The notes under the pieces are model-generated. The model ran no database searches. It was given only the letters and a program-made list of their open reading frames with translations, and had not been told where the DNA came from. The translations under genes and the position numbers were made by a program. DNA of 64,000 nt. It comes from DAOSXA01 sp964526835 (GTDB taxonomy: Bacteria; Zixibacteria; MSB-5A5; GN15; FEB-12). Positions 19,523 to 28,702 of the stretch are shown here, piece by piece. The stretch's first letter is position 1. The number at the start of each line of letters is the position of its first letter. The stretch spans positions 11,867-75,866 of the forward strand of contig CAZGMK010000015.1 of NCBI GenBank assembly GCA_964526835.1, in the 5' to 3' direction.

Positions 19523-22500
19523 ATGAAGACGATGAACAGAATACTGATCACAACGCTGCTTCTGGCGCTGACCGCTTCGGTCGCCCTGGCTCAGACCGCG
19601 CCACCGGTCCTGGACCCGATCGGCGCCCAGAGCACCGACGAGAATGTTAACCTCAGCTTCGCCGTCAGTGCCTCCGATGCCGACGGAACAACGCCGACGT
19701 TGACGACTTCGACGTTACCGACCGGCGCTTCGTTTACGGACAACGGTGACGGGACCGGTAGTTTCTCCTGGACCCCCGACTACACCCAGGCGGGCAGCTA
19801 CGACGTTACATTCTACGCCAATGACGCCGTATCCGCCGATGTTGACTCGGAGCTTGTGGTAATTACAGTCAACAATGTCAACCAGGCCCCGGTGCTCGAT
19901 CCTATCGGATCGCAGTCGGTGGCCGAGGGGGTGCTGCTTTCGTTTACGGTTACGGCCAGCGATCCCGACGGGACCATCCCGACGTTGAGCACCTCGGCTT
20001 TACCGACGGGCGCTTCGTTTACGGACAACGGTGACGGCACCGGTAGTTTCTCCTGGACCCCCGACTACACCCAGGCGGGCAGCTATGATATAACCTTCAC
20101 CGCCAACGACGGCGACCTGACCGACGATGAGCTGGTAACGGTTACGGTAACCAACACCAACCAGGCCCCGGTGCTCGATCCTATCGGTTCGCAGTCGGTG
20201 GCCGAGGGGGTGCTGCTGTCGTTTACGGTCACGGCCAGTGATCCCGACGGGACCATCCCGACGCTGACGACTTCGACATTACCGACCGGCGCTTCGTTTA
20301 CGGACAACGGTGACGGCACCGGTAGTTTCTCGTGGACCCCCGACTACACCCAGGCGGGCAGCTATGATATAACCTTCACCGCCAACGACGGTGACCTGAC
20401 CGACGATGAGCTGGTAACGGTTACGGTGACCAACACCAACCAGGCCCCGGTGCTCGATCCTATCGGATCGCAGTCTGTGGCCGAGGGGGTGGTGCTTTCG
20501 TTTACGGTTACGGCCAGCGATCCCGACGGGACGATCCCGTCGCTGAGCACCTCGGCTTTACCGACCGGCGCTTCGTTTACGGACAACGGTGACGGCACCG
20601 GAAGTTTCTCCTGGACGCCCGACTACACCCAGGCGGGCAGCTATGATATAACCTTCACCGCCAACGACGGTGACCTGACCGACGATGAGCTGGTAACGGT
20701 TACGGTGACCAACACCAACCAGGCCCCGGTGCTCGATCCTATCGGATCGCAGTCTGTGGCCGAGGGGGTGGTGCTTTCGTTTACGGTCACGGCCAGCGAT
20801 CCCGACGGGACTATCCCGACGTTGAGCACCTCGGCTTTGCCGACCGGCGCTTCGTTTACGGACAATGGTGACGGCACCGGTAGTTTCTCGTGGACGCCTG
20901 ACTACACGCAGTCGGGCAGCTATGATATAACCTTCACCGCCAACGACGGCGACCTGACCGACGATGAGCTGGTAACGGTCACGGTAACCGAAGCCGGCAA
21001 TCAGGCGCCGATTCTTGATCCGATAGGCCCGCAATCTGTCACTGAGGGCAATTTACTGTCCTTCACGGTCACGGCCAGTGATCCCGACGGGACTATCCCG
21101 AATCTCTTTACTTCGGCCCTTCCCAGCGGCGCTTCGTTTACCGACAACGGTGACGGGACCGGTGACTTTTCCTGGACGCCTACCTATACTCAGGCCGGAA
21201 CCTACAACGTCACGTTCTACGCCGATGATGGTGACATCGCCGATGTTGAGGCAGTCGAGATCGTGGTTGTCGAAGCGGGCAATCAGGCCCCGGTGCTTGA
21301 TCCTATCGGCGATCAGTCGGTAACTGAGGGTATTCTACTTTCATTTGCGGTTACGGCCAGTGATCCCGACGGGACTATCCCGACGCTGAGCACCTCGGCT
21401 TTGCCGACCGGCGCATCGTTTACGGACAACGGTGACGGCACCGGTAGTTTCTCGTGGACGCCCGACTACACGCAGGCGGGCAGCTATGATATAACCTTCA
21501 CCGCCGGCGACGGTGACTTGACCGACGATGAGCTGGTGACCATCACTGTTGCCGAGGCCGGCAACCAGGCCCCGATTCTGGACCCGATTGGTCCCCAGAG
21601 TACCACCGAGGATGTTCTGCTTACTTTCAGCGTCAGTGCGACCGATCCGGACGGCACTATTCCGTCGCTGAGCACCTCGACTTTGCCGGCCGGCGCTTCG
21701 TTTACGGACAACGGTGACGGCACCGGTAGTTTCTCGTGGACGCCCGACTACACCCAGGCAGGCGTTTACGACATCACCTTCACGGCTGATGACGGGGCTG
21801 CCACCGACGACGAGATCGTGACAATAACAGTCAATGACGCCGGTAACCAGACACCGGTACTGGATCCCATCGGCGACCAGAGCACAACCGAGGGGGTGCT
21901 CCTCAGCTTCTCCGTCAGTGCTTCTGATCCGGACGGTGTGCCGCCGGCCCTGCTCACCTCCACACTACCTGCCGGCGCGACTTTCATCGACAACGGTGAC
22001 GGGACGGGCGACTTTGCGTGGACTCCGGACTACACCCAATCGGGTGTTTACGATATCACATTTACGGCCGATGACGGGTTGGCCACGGACGATGAAGTCG
22101 TCACGATCACCGTGATTGAAGCAGGTAACCAGGCCCCGATCCTGGATCCGATAGGCCCACAGAGTACAACCGAGGGCGTTGAGCTCAGTTTCATCGTAAC
22201 GGCTTACGACCCGGATGGGACGATTCCCACTCTGAGCGCTGCGGACTTGCCCTCGGGCGCTTCATTTACCGACAACGGTGACGGTACCGGCGACTTTGCG
22301 TGGACTCCCGACTTCACCCAGTCCGGTCTCTATGATGTCACGTTCTACGCCAATGACGGCGCCCTGGCCGACCTCGAGATTGTGACTATTACAGTTGCCG
22401 ATGTCGGTAACCAGGCCCCTATCCTGGATCCGATTGGCCCGCAGAGCACTACCGAGGATGTCCTGCTGTCGTTCACCGTCAGCGCAACCGATCCCGACGG

Positions 22501-25500
22501 CACGATTCCATCGCTGAGTACGTCGGCTTTGCCGGACGGAGCTACGTTTGTCGACAACGGTGACGGTACGGGCGACTTCGCCTGGACCCCCGACTTCACC
22601 CAGGCGGGCCTTTACGATATAACCTTCACGGCTTCCGACGGTACCCTGACCGATGAAGAGCTGGTGACTATTACAGTTGCCGATGCCGGCAACCAGGCGC
22701 CTGTTCTGGCGCCCATCGGCCCGCAGAGCGGCGCCGAGGATGTCCTGCTTTCGTTCACCGTCAGCGCAACCGATCCGGACGGCACGATCCCGTCGCTGAT
22801 CGCAACCGATTTGCCGGCCGGCGCCACATTCATCGACAACGGTGACGGTACCGGCGACTTCAACTGGACTCCGGACTTCACCCAGGCGGGTGTCTACGAT
22901 GTGACCTTCACGGCCAGTGACGGCAGCCTCACCGACGACGAGATTGTAGAGATAACCATTGCCGATGCCGGTAACCAGGCCCCCATCCTGGCGCCCATTG
23001 GCGCTCAGAGCACTACCGAGGGTATCCTGCTGTCATTTGCCGTCAGCGCAACCGATCCCGATGGGACCTTCCCTGCGCTCACGACTTCGACCTTGCCCGC
23101 CGGGGCGAGCTTCATTGACAATGGCGATGGTACTGGTGAGTTCTCGTGGACGCCCGACTATACGCAGTCGGGCAGCTACGATGTGACCTTCACTGCCTCC
23201 GATGGAACCTTGACCGATGAAGAACTGGTGACTATCACTGTTGCCGAGGCGGGTAACCAGGCCCCGATCCTGGATCCGATAGGTCCGCAGAGCACGACCG
23301 AGGATGTCCTGCTGTCGTTCACTGTCAGTGCGACCGATCCGGACGGCACTATTCCGTCGTTGAGCACCTCGGCTTTGCCAACCGGCGCCACATTCGTCGA
23401 CAACGGTGACGGTACCGGCTCCTTCAACTGGACGCCCGACTTCACCCAGTCGGGCATCTATGACGTCACCTTTTCGGCCAGTGATGGAGCTCTCACCGAT
23501 GAGGAGATCGTCACGATCACGGTCGTGGATGCAGGGAACAACGACCCGGTCCTGGCGGCGATCGACGATCAGGAGACCGATGAAAACGTACCGCTGAGTT
23601 TCAGCGTGAGTGCTACCGATGCCGACGGAGTGACGCCGATTCTCTCAACGTCGCCCCTGCCCACTGGCGCGACATTCGTCGACAACGGCGACGGGACCGG
23701 AACCTTCGATTGGACGCCGACCTATGACGACTCGGGATCCTATCTGGTTACCTTCTACGCCACCGACGGCGATGTTCCGTCCTCGGTCGATTCCCAGCAG
23801 GTTACGATAACGGTCAACAACGTGAACCGCGACGTCGTCCTGGCCGCCATTGGCGATCAGTCCGGAGCGGAGGGGACGCTGCTGAGCTTCACGGTCACCG
23901 CTTCCGATCCCGATGGTGATCCGCCGGTTCTGACCAGCTCCACCCTGCCCGGGACGGCTGCCTTTATCGACAATGGCGACGGTACCGGTGACTTCTCGTG
24001 GACCCCGACCTATGACGATTCCGGTAGCTACGTAGTGACCTTTTACGCCACTGACGGCGCTTTCCCGTCGTCGGTCGATTCAGAGACAGTCACGATAACG
24101 ATTGACAATACCAACCGTCTTCCCGAGCTCGCCACTATCGGTGCGCAGAGCGGGGAGGAGGAAGTCCCGTTGACGTTCGGCGTCAGCGCCACCGATCCGG
24201 ACGGCGAGATCCCCATCCTCTCGGCCTCGCCTCTGCCGGGTACGGCGACGTTTGTCGACAACGGTGACGGCACCGGGGTCTTTGACTGGACGCCCACGAC
24301 GGCCGATTCAGGGACCTACCTGGTTACCTTCTATGCTGCCGATGCCGCCTATCCGACGGATGTGGACTCCGAGGTAGTGACCATCTACATCACCAACGCC
24401 AACCAGCCGCCGGTTTTGGCCGCTATCGGCGACCAGGAGACTACCGAGGGTGTTCTTCTCAGTGTGCCGGTGAGTGCTTCCGATCCGGACGGCGACTTCC
24501 CGATCCTGAGCACTTCGGCTCTGCCGGCCGAGGCGGTCTTTACCGACAACGGCGACGGCACGGGTTCGTTGGATTGGACTCCCGGATACACTCAGTCCGG
24601 CGTCTACGATGTGACCTTCTATGCCGAAGACGCCGCCTATCCCGGTGTTATCGATTCCGAAACAGTGGTCATTACGGTCAATGAGGCCGGCAATCAGCCT
24701 CCCGAGTTCGAGGGCATGGCCACGCAGAACGTCGCCGAGGGCAGCGAGCTGAACGTGACCATTACCGCCAATGATCCTGACGGCGATATCCCGGCTCTCT
24801 CGTCCGGTCCGCTGCCCGAAGGGGCTACTTTCACGGACAACCTCGACGGCACCGGCGCCTTTGTCTGGACTCCCGACTACTGGCAGGCCGGTACCTATTC
24901 GATTACGATCTACGCCGATGACGGCGAGTTCATCGACAGTCTCATCTTCGATGTTGTCGTTGCGGATGCCGGCAACCAGCCTCCATCGGTTGATCCGATC
25001 GACCCGCAGACCGTCGTCGAGGGTGTCAACCTGAACTTCACGGTGACTGCTTCTGATCCTGATGCCGTGATACCCACCCTGACCTCCTCGACGCTACCGG
25101 CTGGAGCCGTCTTCACCGACAACGTCGACGGCACCGGGACCTTCGACTGGACTCCCGATTTCACTCAAGCCGGAAGCTATGACATAACGTTCTATGCCGA
25201 CGACGGCATCGCGGTCGACAGTCAGATCGCCAACATCACGGTAATCGACAATGTCGCGCCGCCGGTCCTGGCCGCCATCGATGATCAGTCCGGCTTCGAG
25301 GGTTCGGCCGTCAGCTTCGCGGTGAGCGCCACTGATCCCGACGGCCAGGTTCCGATCCTGTCGACTTCTGCGCTTCCGTCGGGAGCCTCCTTTGTCGACA
25401 ATGGCGATGGCGCCGGCGCTTTCGACTGGGTGCCGAGTTTCGACCAGTCCGGCTCTTACGACATCACTTTCTATGCCACTGACGGTGAATTCACCGATTC

Positions 25501-28111
25501 CCAGCAAGTGGCGATTATCATTAGCGAGGCCGGCAACCAGACTCCGGTCATCGATCCGATAGCCGATACGACCATCGAGGAGGGTACAACACTGGTGGTA
25601 CCGATTGTCGCTTCGGATCCTGACGGCACGCCGGTGGCTATCAGTGTCAGTACGACGATTCCGACCGCCCGCTACTCCTTCGTCGATAACGGCGATGGCA
25701 CCGGCAGCTTTACCTACACCGCCAGCTACTTCGACGCGGGTGTCGATACGGTCAGGATCTTCGCCTCCGAGATCGGAGGATCGCTGACCGGGACCGAGAC
25801 CTTCGTGGTCACGACGACTGATGTGAATCAGCCGCCGGTTTTCGAAGATCGCGGGCCCTACGCGATGATCATCTTCGATACCCTGGTGGTTAACCTGGTG
25901 GTGCACGATTCGACTGATCCGGACAGCGAAGCGGTCGTCTTCCTGCCGACCGACGGCCTGCCGGAGAACGCTTCACTGGTTGACAACGGGGACAATACGG
26001 GAACCTTCACCTTCGCCCCGGTCTGGGGACAGGACGGCACTTACGACGTTACCTTCTGGGCCGTCGACCAGGGCAATCCGCCCATGTCGAGCAGTCTCAC
26101 CATTACGATACAGGTCCAGAATGATAACCTGCCTCCGGAGATCACCCAGCCCGACGCGCAGTCGGTGCTCGAGGGCTCATCGCTGAGCTTCCTGATCACC
26201 GGCAGCGATCCCGACGGCGCCGTCCCGCCGAGTTTGCTGGTGAACGTCGAGATCGAGAACGCCACCTTTGTCGACAGCGGCAACGGCGTTGCCTCATACA
26301 GCTTCGCCCCGAGCTACGTCCAGAGCGGCCTGTACCACGTCAAGTTCGCAGCAACCGACGGTATCGATACGACCTGGACCGACCCGGTCTTGATTCAGGT
26401 GATCGAAGCCGGCAACCAGACCCCGTATTTCGACTCTCTGCCGCCTGACTCGGTGGTCGAGGGAGAGGTACTGACTGGTGTCATAACCGGTGGAGATCCC
26501 GACCTGGACGAGGTAACCTTCGACCTCGATTCGGCCACCATTCCGAATAACTTCGTCCTGATCGACAGCGGCGGAGGTGTCGCCTCGTACGAATTCGCCC
26601 CCGACTTCGAGCAGTCCGGCTTCTACGAGATCGGTATCATAATCTCCGACGGCGAAGCGGCCGATACCGGCCTGCTGATTATCACGGTAATCGAAGCCGG
26701 TAATCAGTTGCCCGTCCTGGACCCGATCGACGACTACACCGTGGATGAGGCTGTCAACCTGAACTTCACCGTGACAGCCAGTGATATCGATGGCCCGCCG
26801 CCCCTTCTGAGCACCTCATCGCTGCCGGGAGCCGCTACTTTCACCGACAATGGCGACGGGACGGGGATATTCGACTGGACCCCGACTTACGACGATTCCG
26901 GCAGCTACAATATCACCTTCTACGCCACGGATGTCGATTTCCCGACCGAAGTAGACTCACAGGTTGTCAACATCACGGTGAACGACATCAACCGCGCTCC
27001 CTGGTACCTGCTTCCGCCGTCGCAGGCGATCCAGGATACGGTCTCGGAGGGCGGGACGCTGACCCTGGAGATCACGGCCTGGGACGATGACGGATCAATC
27101 CCATTTATCGAGGCTTTCCTCGACGGCCAGGACACGCTGGCCACGAACATGAGCTTCACGACGATTGTCGACGGGACCAACAGAGTGGGCACCCTGTTGT
27201 TCAATCCCGACTTCAGTCAGGGCAACAACAACCCGACCTTCTACTACGTGAAGTTCCGGGTCGTCGACGAGTTCGACCCCACGCTGTTCCGGACTTCCGG
27301 AACCATAACGTTCCGCGTCTACCCGGTTAACCGCCCGCCGTACATCAACTTCTCCGATGGCCCCGGACCGTTTACAATCGCTGAAGGTGAGATGATCTCC
27401 TTCAACGTGCAGGCACTGGATCCGGACGGCACGACCCCGACACTGCGCGCCGAAGGCCTGCCGGACAGCAACTACACCGCCAGCCAGCCGCAACAGAATG
27501 TGATCATGTTCAGCTTCAATCCTGACTTCAACCAGGCCGGCCAGTACCTGATCAGCTTCATTGCCGAGGATGACAGCCTCGCCGCCGACACCCAGGTGGT
27601 TGAGATCAACGTCACCGACGCCGGCAATCAGGCCCCGGTCTGGGACGAGATTCTGCCCGACACCATAACCGTCTATCAGGACCAGCTCTTCGACACCACG
27701 ATTAGCGCTTATGATCCTGAGGGACAAGAGATTACGCTGACAGCCGAGGGAGTGCCGACCAACGCCTCCTTCAGCGCTACCGGCGGCGTCGGTGCCTTCA
27801 GCTTCTCGCCCGATGCCTCCCAGCTTGGCGACGTTTACGAAGTGCTCTTCATTGCCGCCGACCCCACACCTCTGGCCGATACCATGATCGTGAATTTCAG
27901 TGTATCCACTTTCCTGAGGGGCGATGTTGACGGAAGCGCCAGCTACACCATCAACGATATCGTCTTCATGGCCGCGTACATGTTCCGGGGTGGCCCCGCC
28001 CCGGTCCCGATCGATGCCGCCGACGCCGACGCCTCCGGGCAGGTGGATATCAGCGATCTGGCCTTCATGGTCAACTTCATGTACCATTCCGGCCCGCGTC
28101 CCCCGCAGTAA
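19523..28111 (+). CDS. Giant secreted Ig-like repeat protein (about 29 repeats) with dockerin-like tail
   Basis: The product has 2862 residues. A signal peptide (ending SVALAQ) is followed by about 29 tandem Ig/cadherin-like repeats of roughly 93 residues. Each begins with a QAPVLDPIGxQS-type strand and contains FTDNGDGTGSFSWTPDYTQ and a closing TFTANDG. This matches the putative Ig (He_PIG) and cadherin-like families. Repeats 2-5 are almost identical, while those from about 19 onward diverge. The end (FLRGDVDGSASYTINDIVFM ... ADADASGQVDISDLAFMV) is a dockerin-like pair; there is no NPF sorting module. It is likely an adhesin or scaffold fibre stiffened by calcium. A terminator follows the stop by 26 bases. 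Repeats make the exact copy number sensitive to assembly error. Confidence 0.85.
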   Translation: MKTMNRILITTLLLALTASVALAQTAPPVLDPIGAQSTDENVNLSFAVSASDADGTTPTLTTSTLPTGASFTDNGDGTGSFSWTPDYTQAGSYDVTFYANDAVSADVDSELVVITVNNVNQAPVLDPIGSQSVAEGVLLSFTVTASDPDGTIPTLSTSALPTGASFTDNGDGTGSFSWTPDYTQAGSYDITFTANDGDLTDDELVTVTVTNTNQAPVLDPIGSQSVAEGVLLSFTVTASDPDGTIPTLTTSTLPTGASFTDNGDGTGSFSWTPDYTQAGSYDITFTANDGDLTDDELVTVTVTNTNQAPVLDPIGSQSVAEGVVLSFTVTASDPDGTIPSLSTSALPTGASFTDNGDGTGSFSWTPDYTQAGSYDITFTANDGDLTDDELVTVTVTNTNQAPVLDPIGSQSVAEGVVLSFTVTASDPDGTIPTLSTSALPTGASFTDNGDGTGSFSWTPDYTQSGSYDITFTANDGDLTDDELVTVTVTEAGNQAPILDPIGPQSVTEGNLLSFTVTASDPDGTIPNLFTSALPSGASFTDNGDGTGDFSWTPTYTQAGTYNVTFYADDGDIADVEAVEIVVVEAGNQAPVLDPIGDQSVTEGILLSFAVTASDPDGTIPTLSTSALPTGASFTDNGDGTGSFSWTPDYTQAGSYDITFTAGDGDLTDDELVTITVAEAGNQAPILDPIGPQSTTEDVLLTFSVSATDPDGTIPSLSTSTLPAGASFTDNGDGTGSFSWTPDYTQAGVYDITFTADDGAATDDEIVTITVNDAGNQTPVLDPIGDQSTTEGVLLSFSVSASDPDGVPPALLTSTLPAGATFIDNGDGTGDFAWTPDYTQSGVYDITFTADDGLATDDEVVTITVIEAGNQAPILDPIGPQSTTEGVELSFIVTAYDPDGTIPTLSAADLPSGASFTDNGDGTGDFAWTPDFTQSGLYDVTFYANDGALADLEIVTITVADVGNQAPILDPIGPQSTTEDVLLSFTVSATDPDGTIPSLSTSALPDGATFVDNGDGTGDFAWTPDFTQAGLYDITFTASDGTLTDEELVTITVADAGNQAPVLAPIGPQSGAEDVLLSFTVSATDPDGTIPSLIATDLPAGATFIDNGDGTGDFNWTPDFTQAGVYDVTFTASDGSLTDDEIVEITIADAGNQAPILAPIGAQSTTEGILLSFAVSATDPDGTFPALTTSTLPAGASFIDNGDGTGEFSWTPDYTQSGSYDVTFTASDGTLTDEELVTITVAEAGNQAPILDPIGPQSTTEDVLLSFTVSATDPDGTIPSLSTSALPTGATFVDNGDGTGSFNWTPDFTQSGIYDVTFSASDGALTDEEIVTITVVDAGNNDPVLAAIDDQETDENVPLSFSVSATDADGVTPILSTSPLPTGATFVDNGDGTGTFDWTPTYDDSGSYLVTFYATDGDVPSSVDSQQVTITVNNVNRDVVLAAIGDQSGAEGTLLSFTVTASDPDGDPPVLTSSTLPGTAAFIDNGDGTGDFSWTPTYDDSGSYVVTFYATDGAFPSSVDSETVTITIDNTNRLPELATIGAQSGEEEVPLTFGVSATDPDGEIPILSASPLPGTATFVDNGDGTGVFDWTPTTADSGTYLVTFYAADAAYPTDVDSEVVTIYITNANQPPVLAAIGDQETTEGVLLSVPVSASDPDGDFPILSTSALPAEAVFTDNGDGTGSLDWTPGYTQSGVYDVTFYAEDAAYPGVIDSETVVITVNEAGNQPPEFEGMATQNVAEGSELNVTITANDPDGDIPALSSGPLPEGATFTDNLDGTGAFVWTPDYWQAGTYSITIYADDGEFIDSLIFDVVVADAGNQPPSVDPIDPQTVVEGVNLNFTVTASDPDAVIPTLTSSTLPAGAVFTDNVDGTGTFDWTPDFTQAGSYDITFYADDGIAVDSQIANITVIDNVAPPVLAAIDDQSGFEGSAVSFAVSATDPDGQVPILSTSALPSGASFVDNGDGAGAFDWVPSFDQSGSYDITFYATDGEFTDSQQVAIIISEAGNQTPVIDPIADTTIEEGTTLVVPIVASDPDGTPVAISVSTTIPTARYSFVDNGDGTGSFTYTASYFDAGVDTVRIFASEIGGSLTGTETFVVTTTDVNQPPVFEDRGPYAMIIFDTLVVNLVVHDSTDPDSEAVVFLPTDGLPENASLVDNGDNTGTFTFAPVWGQDGTYDVTFWAVDQGNPPMSSSLTITIQVQNDNLPPEITQPDAQSVLEGSSLSFLITGSDPDGAVPPSLLVNVEIENATFVDSGNGVASYSFAPSYVQSGLYHVKFAATDGIDTTWTDPVLIQVIEAGNQTPYFDSLPPDSVVEGEVLTGVITGGDPDLDEVTFDLDSATIPNNFVLIDSGGGVASYEFAPDFEQSGFYEIGIIISDGEAADTGLLIITVIEAGNQLPVLDPIDDYTVDEAVNLNFTVTASDIDGPPPLLSTSSLPGAATFTDNGDGTGIFDWTPTYDDSGSYNITFYATDVDFPTEVDSQVVNITVNDINRAPWYLLPPSQAIQDTVSEGGTLTLEITAWDDDGSIPFIEAFLDGQDTLATNMSFTTIVDGTNRVGTLLFNPDFSQGNNNPTFYYVKFRVVDEFDPTLFRTSGTITFRVYPVNRPPYINFSDGPGPFTIAEGEMISFNVQALDPDGTTPTLRAEGLPDSNYTASQPQQNVIMFSFNPDFNQAGQYLISFIAEDDSLAADTQVVEINVTDAGNQAPVWDEILPDTITVYQDQLFDTTISAYDPEGQEITLTAEGVPTNASFSATGGVGAFSFSPDASQLGDVYEVLFIAADPTPLADTMIVNFSVSTFLRGDVDGSASYTINDIVFMAAYMFRGGPAPVPIDAADADASGQVDISDLAFMVNFMYHSGPRPPQ
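19883..20998 (+). repeat. Four near-identical 279-bp tandem repeats inside the giant adhesin gene
   Basis: The segment starting CAGGCCCCGGTGCTCGATCC recurs at 19883, 20162, 20441 and 20720, always 279 bases apart, and each unit encodes one 93-residue Ig-like domain. The next unit begins at 21002, a step of 282. High nucleotide identity, including silent sites, points to recent expansion or gene conversion. Confidence 0.9.
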
Positions 28112-28136
28112 CTGCGCTGCCTTTCCCGATGACAAA

Positions 28137-28162
28137 GGCCGCCCCACCGGGCGGCCTTTTTT
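28137..28162 (+). terminator. Intrinsic terminator after the giant repeat gene
   Basis: A perfect 8-bp stem GGCCGCCC / GGGCGGCC with a CACC loop is followed by six T residues, 26 bases after the stop codon. Confidence 0.9.
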
Positions 28163-28235
28163 GGGGCTGGATCAAGCGGTTAGTACGGCCTCACGAGAAA
28201 TGCGGAAATATCTGTAAGCCATTGTCCAAAAGGCC

Positions 28236-28264
28236 TTGACAAGGGTTTTGGCCAACATTATAAT
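28236..28264 (+). promoter_or_regulatory. Near-consensus sigma70-type promoter, TTGACA-N17-TATAAT
   Basis: A perfect -35 (28236-28241) and perfect -10 (28259-28264) are 17 bases apart. This is as strong a match as the consensus allows and suggests a highly expressed downstream gene. Confidence 0.85.
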
Positions 28265-28702
28265 GTTATTGCTATCGCCCTAGTGCGGTGGCATTGCAAA
28301 ATGGCGTGGTCTCACGTAATTCTCGCTTGGTGATTGGGTTTTCACTCAAGCTCATAATGTATGGCTTCGGTAGAGATGCTGTACGTGAAGGTTGACGAAG
28401 AACGTTTCTAGGCAATTGCTTTGATGTACGCAAGCTTTGTATTTCCATTGCTTCAGAACGCGAAACTACTCAACCCTGAGGGCTGGCGTATATGATGCGC
28501 CCGGCGCTCGATTCGGACGTAAGGAGGTGTACCCCGCAGCAGAGTAATTGAAACAAACTGACGGTTGCATTTTGATGAAAAGGGTATCCCGCCCGAGACC
28601 GCATATAAGGACGAACCTTTCACTCGGTCGAAGGATGATGCCCGGACACGAAAGCATTTTCTTGTTGGGAACTTGTTAACTTCTTATCAAAAGGAGCGAT
28701 TG

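Larger units (their letters stand above)
28112..28702. other. Intergenic region with promoter and 430-base leader
   Basis: After the terminator and the promoter at 28236-28264, about 430 bases precede the ATG at 28703. This stretch includes AAGGAGGTGT at 28521-28530 with no gene behind it. A frame from 28565 joins the downstream gene, but the signal peptide and ribosome site place the real start at 28703. No known riboswitch was recognised. Confidence 0.55.

Noticed and set aside
19883..20998. Regular repeats that might suggest a CRISPR array
   Set aside because: The 279-base units are coding, in frame and without unique spacers; they are domain duplications.
27095..28147. Minus-strand frame of 350 codons over the end of the giant gene
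   Set aside because: It covers the dockerin-like tail and the terminator on the other strand and shows no independent coding signal.
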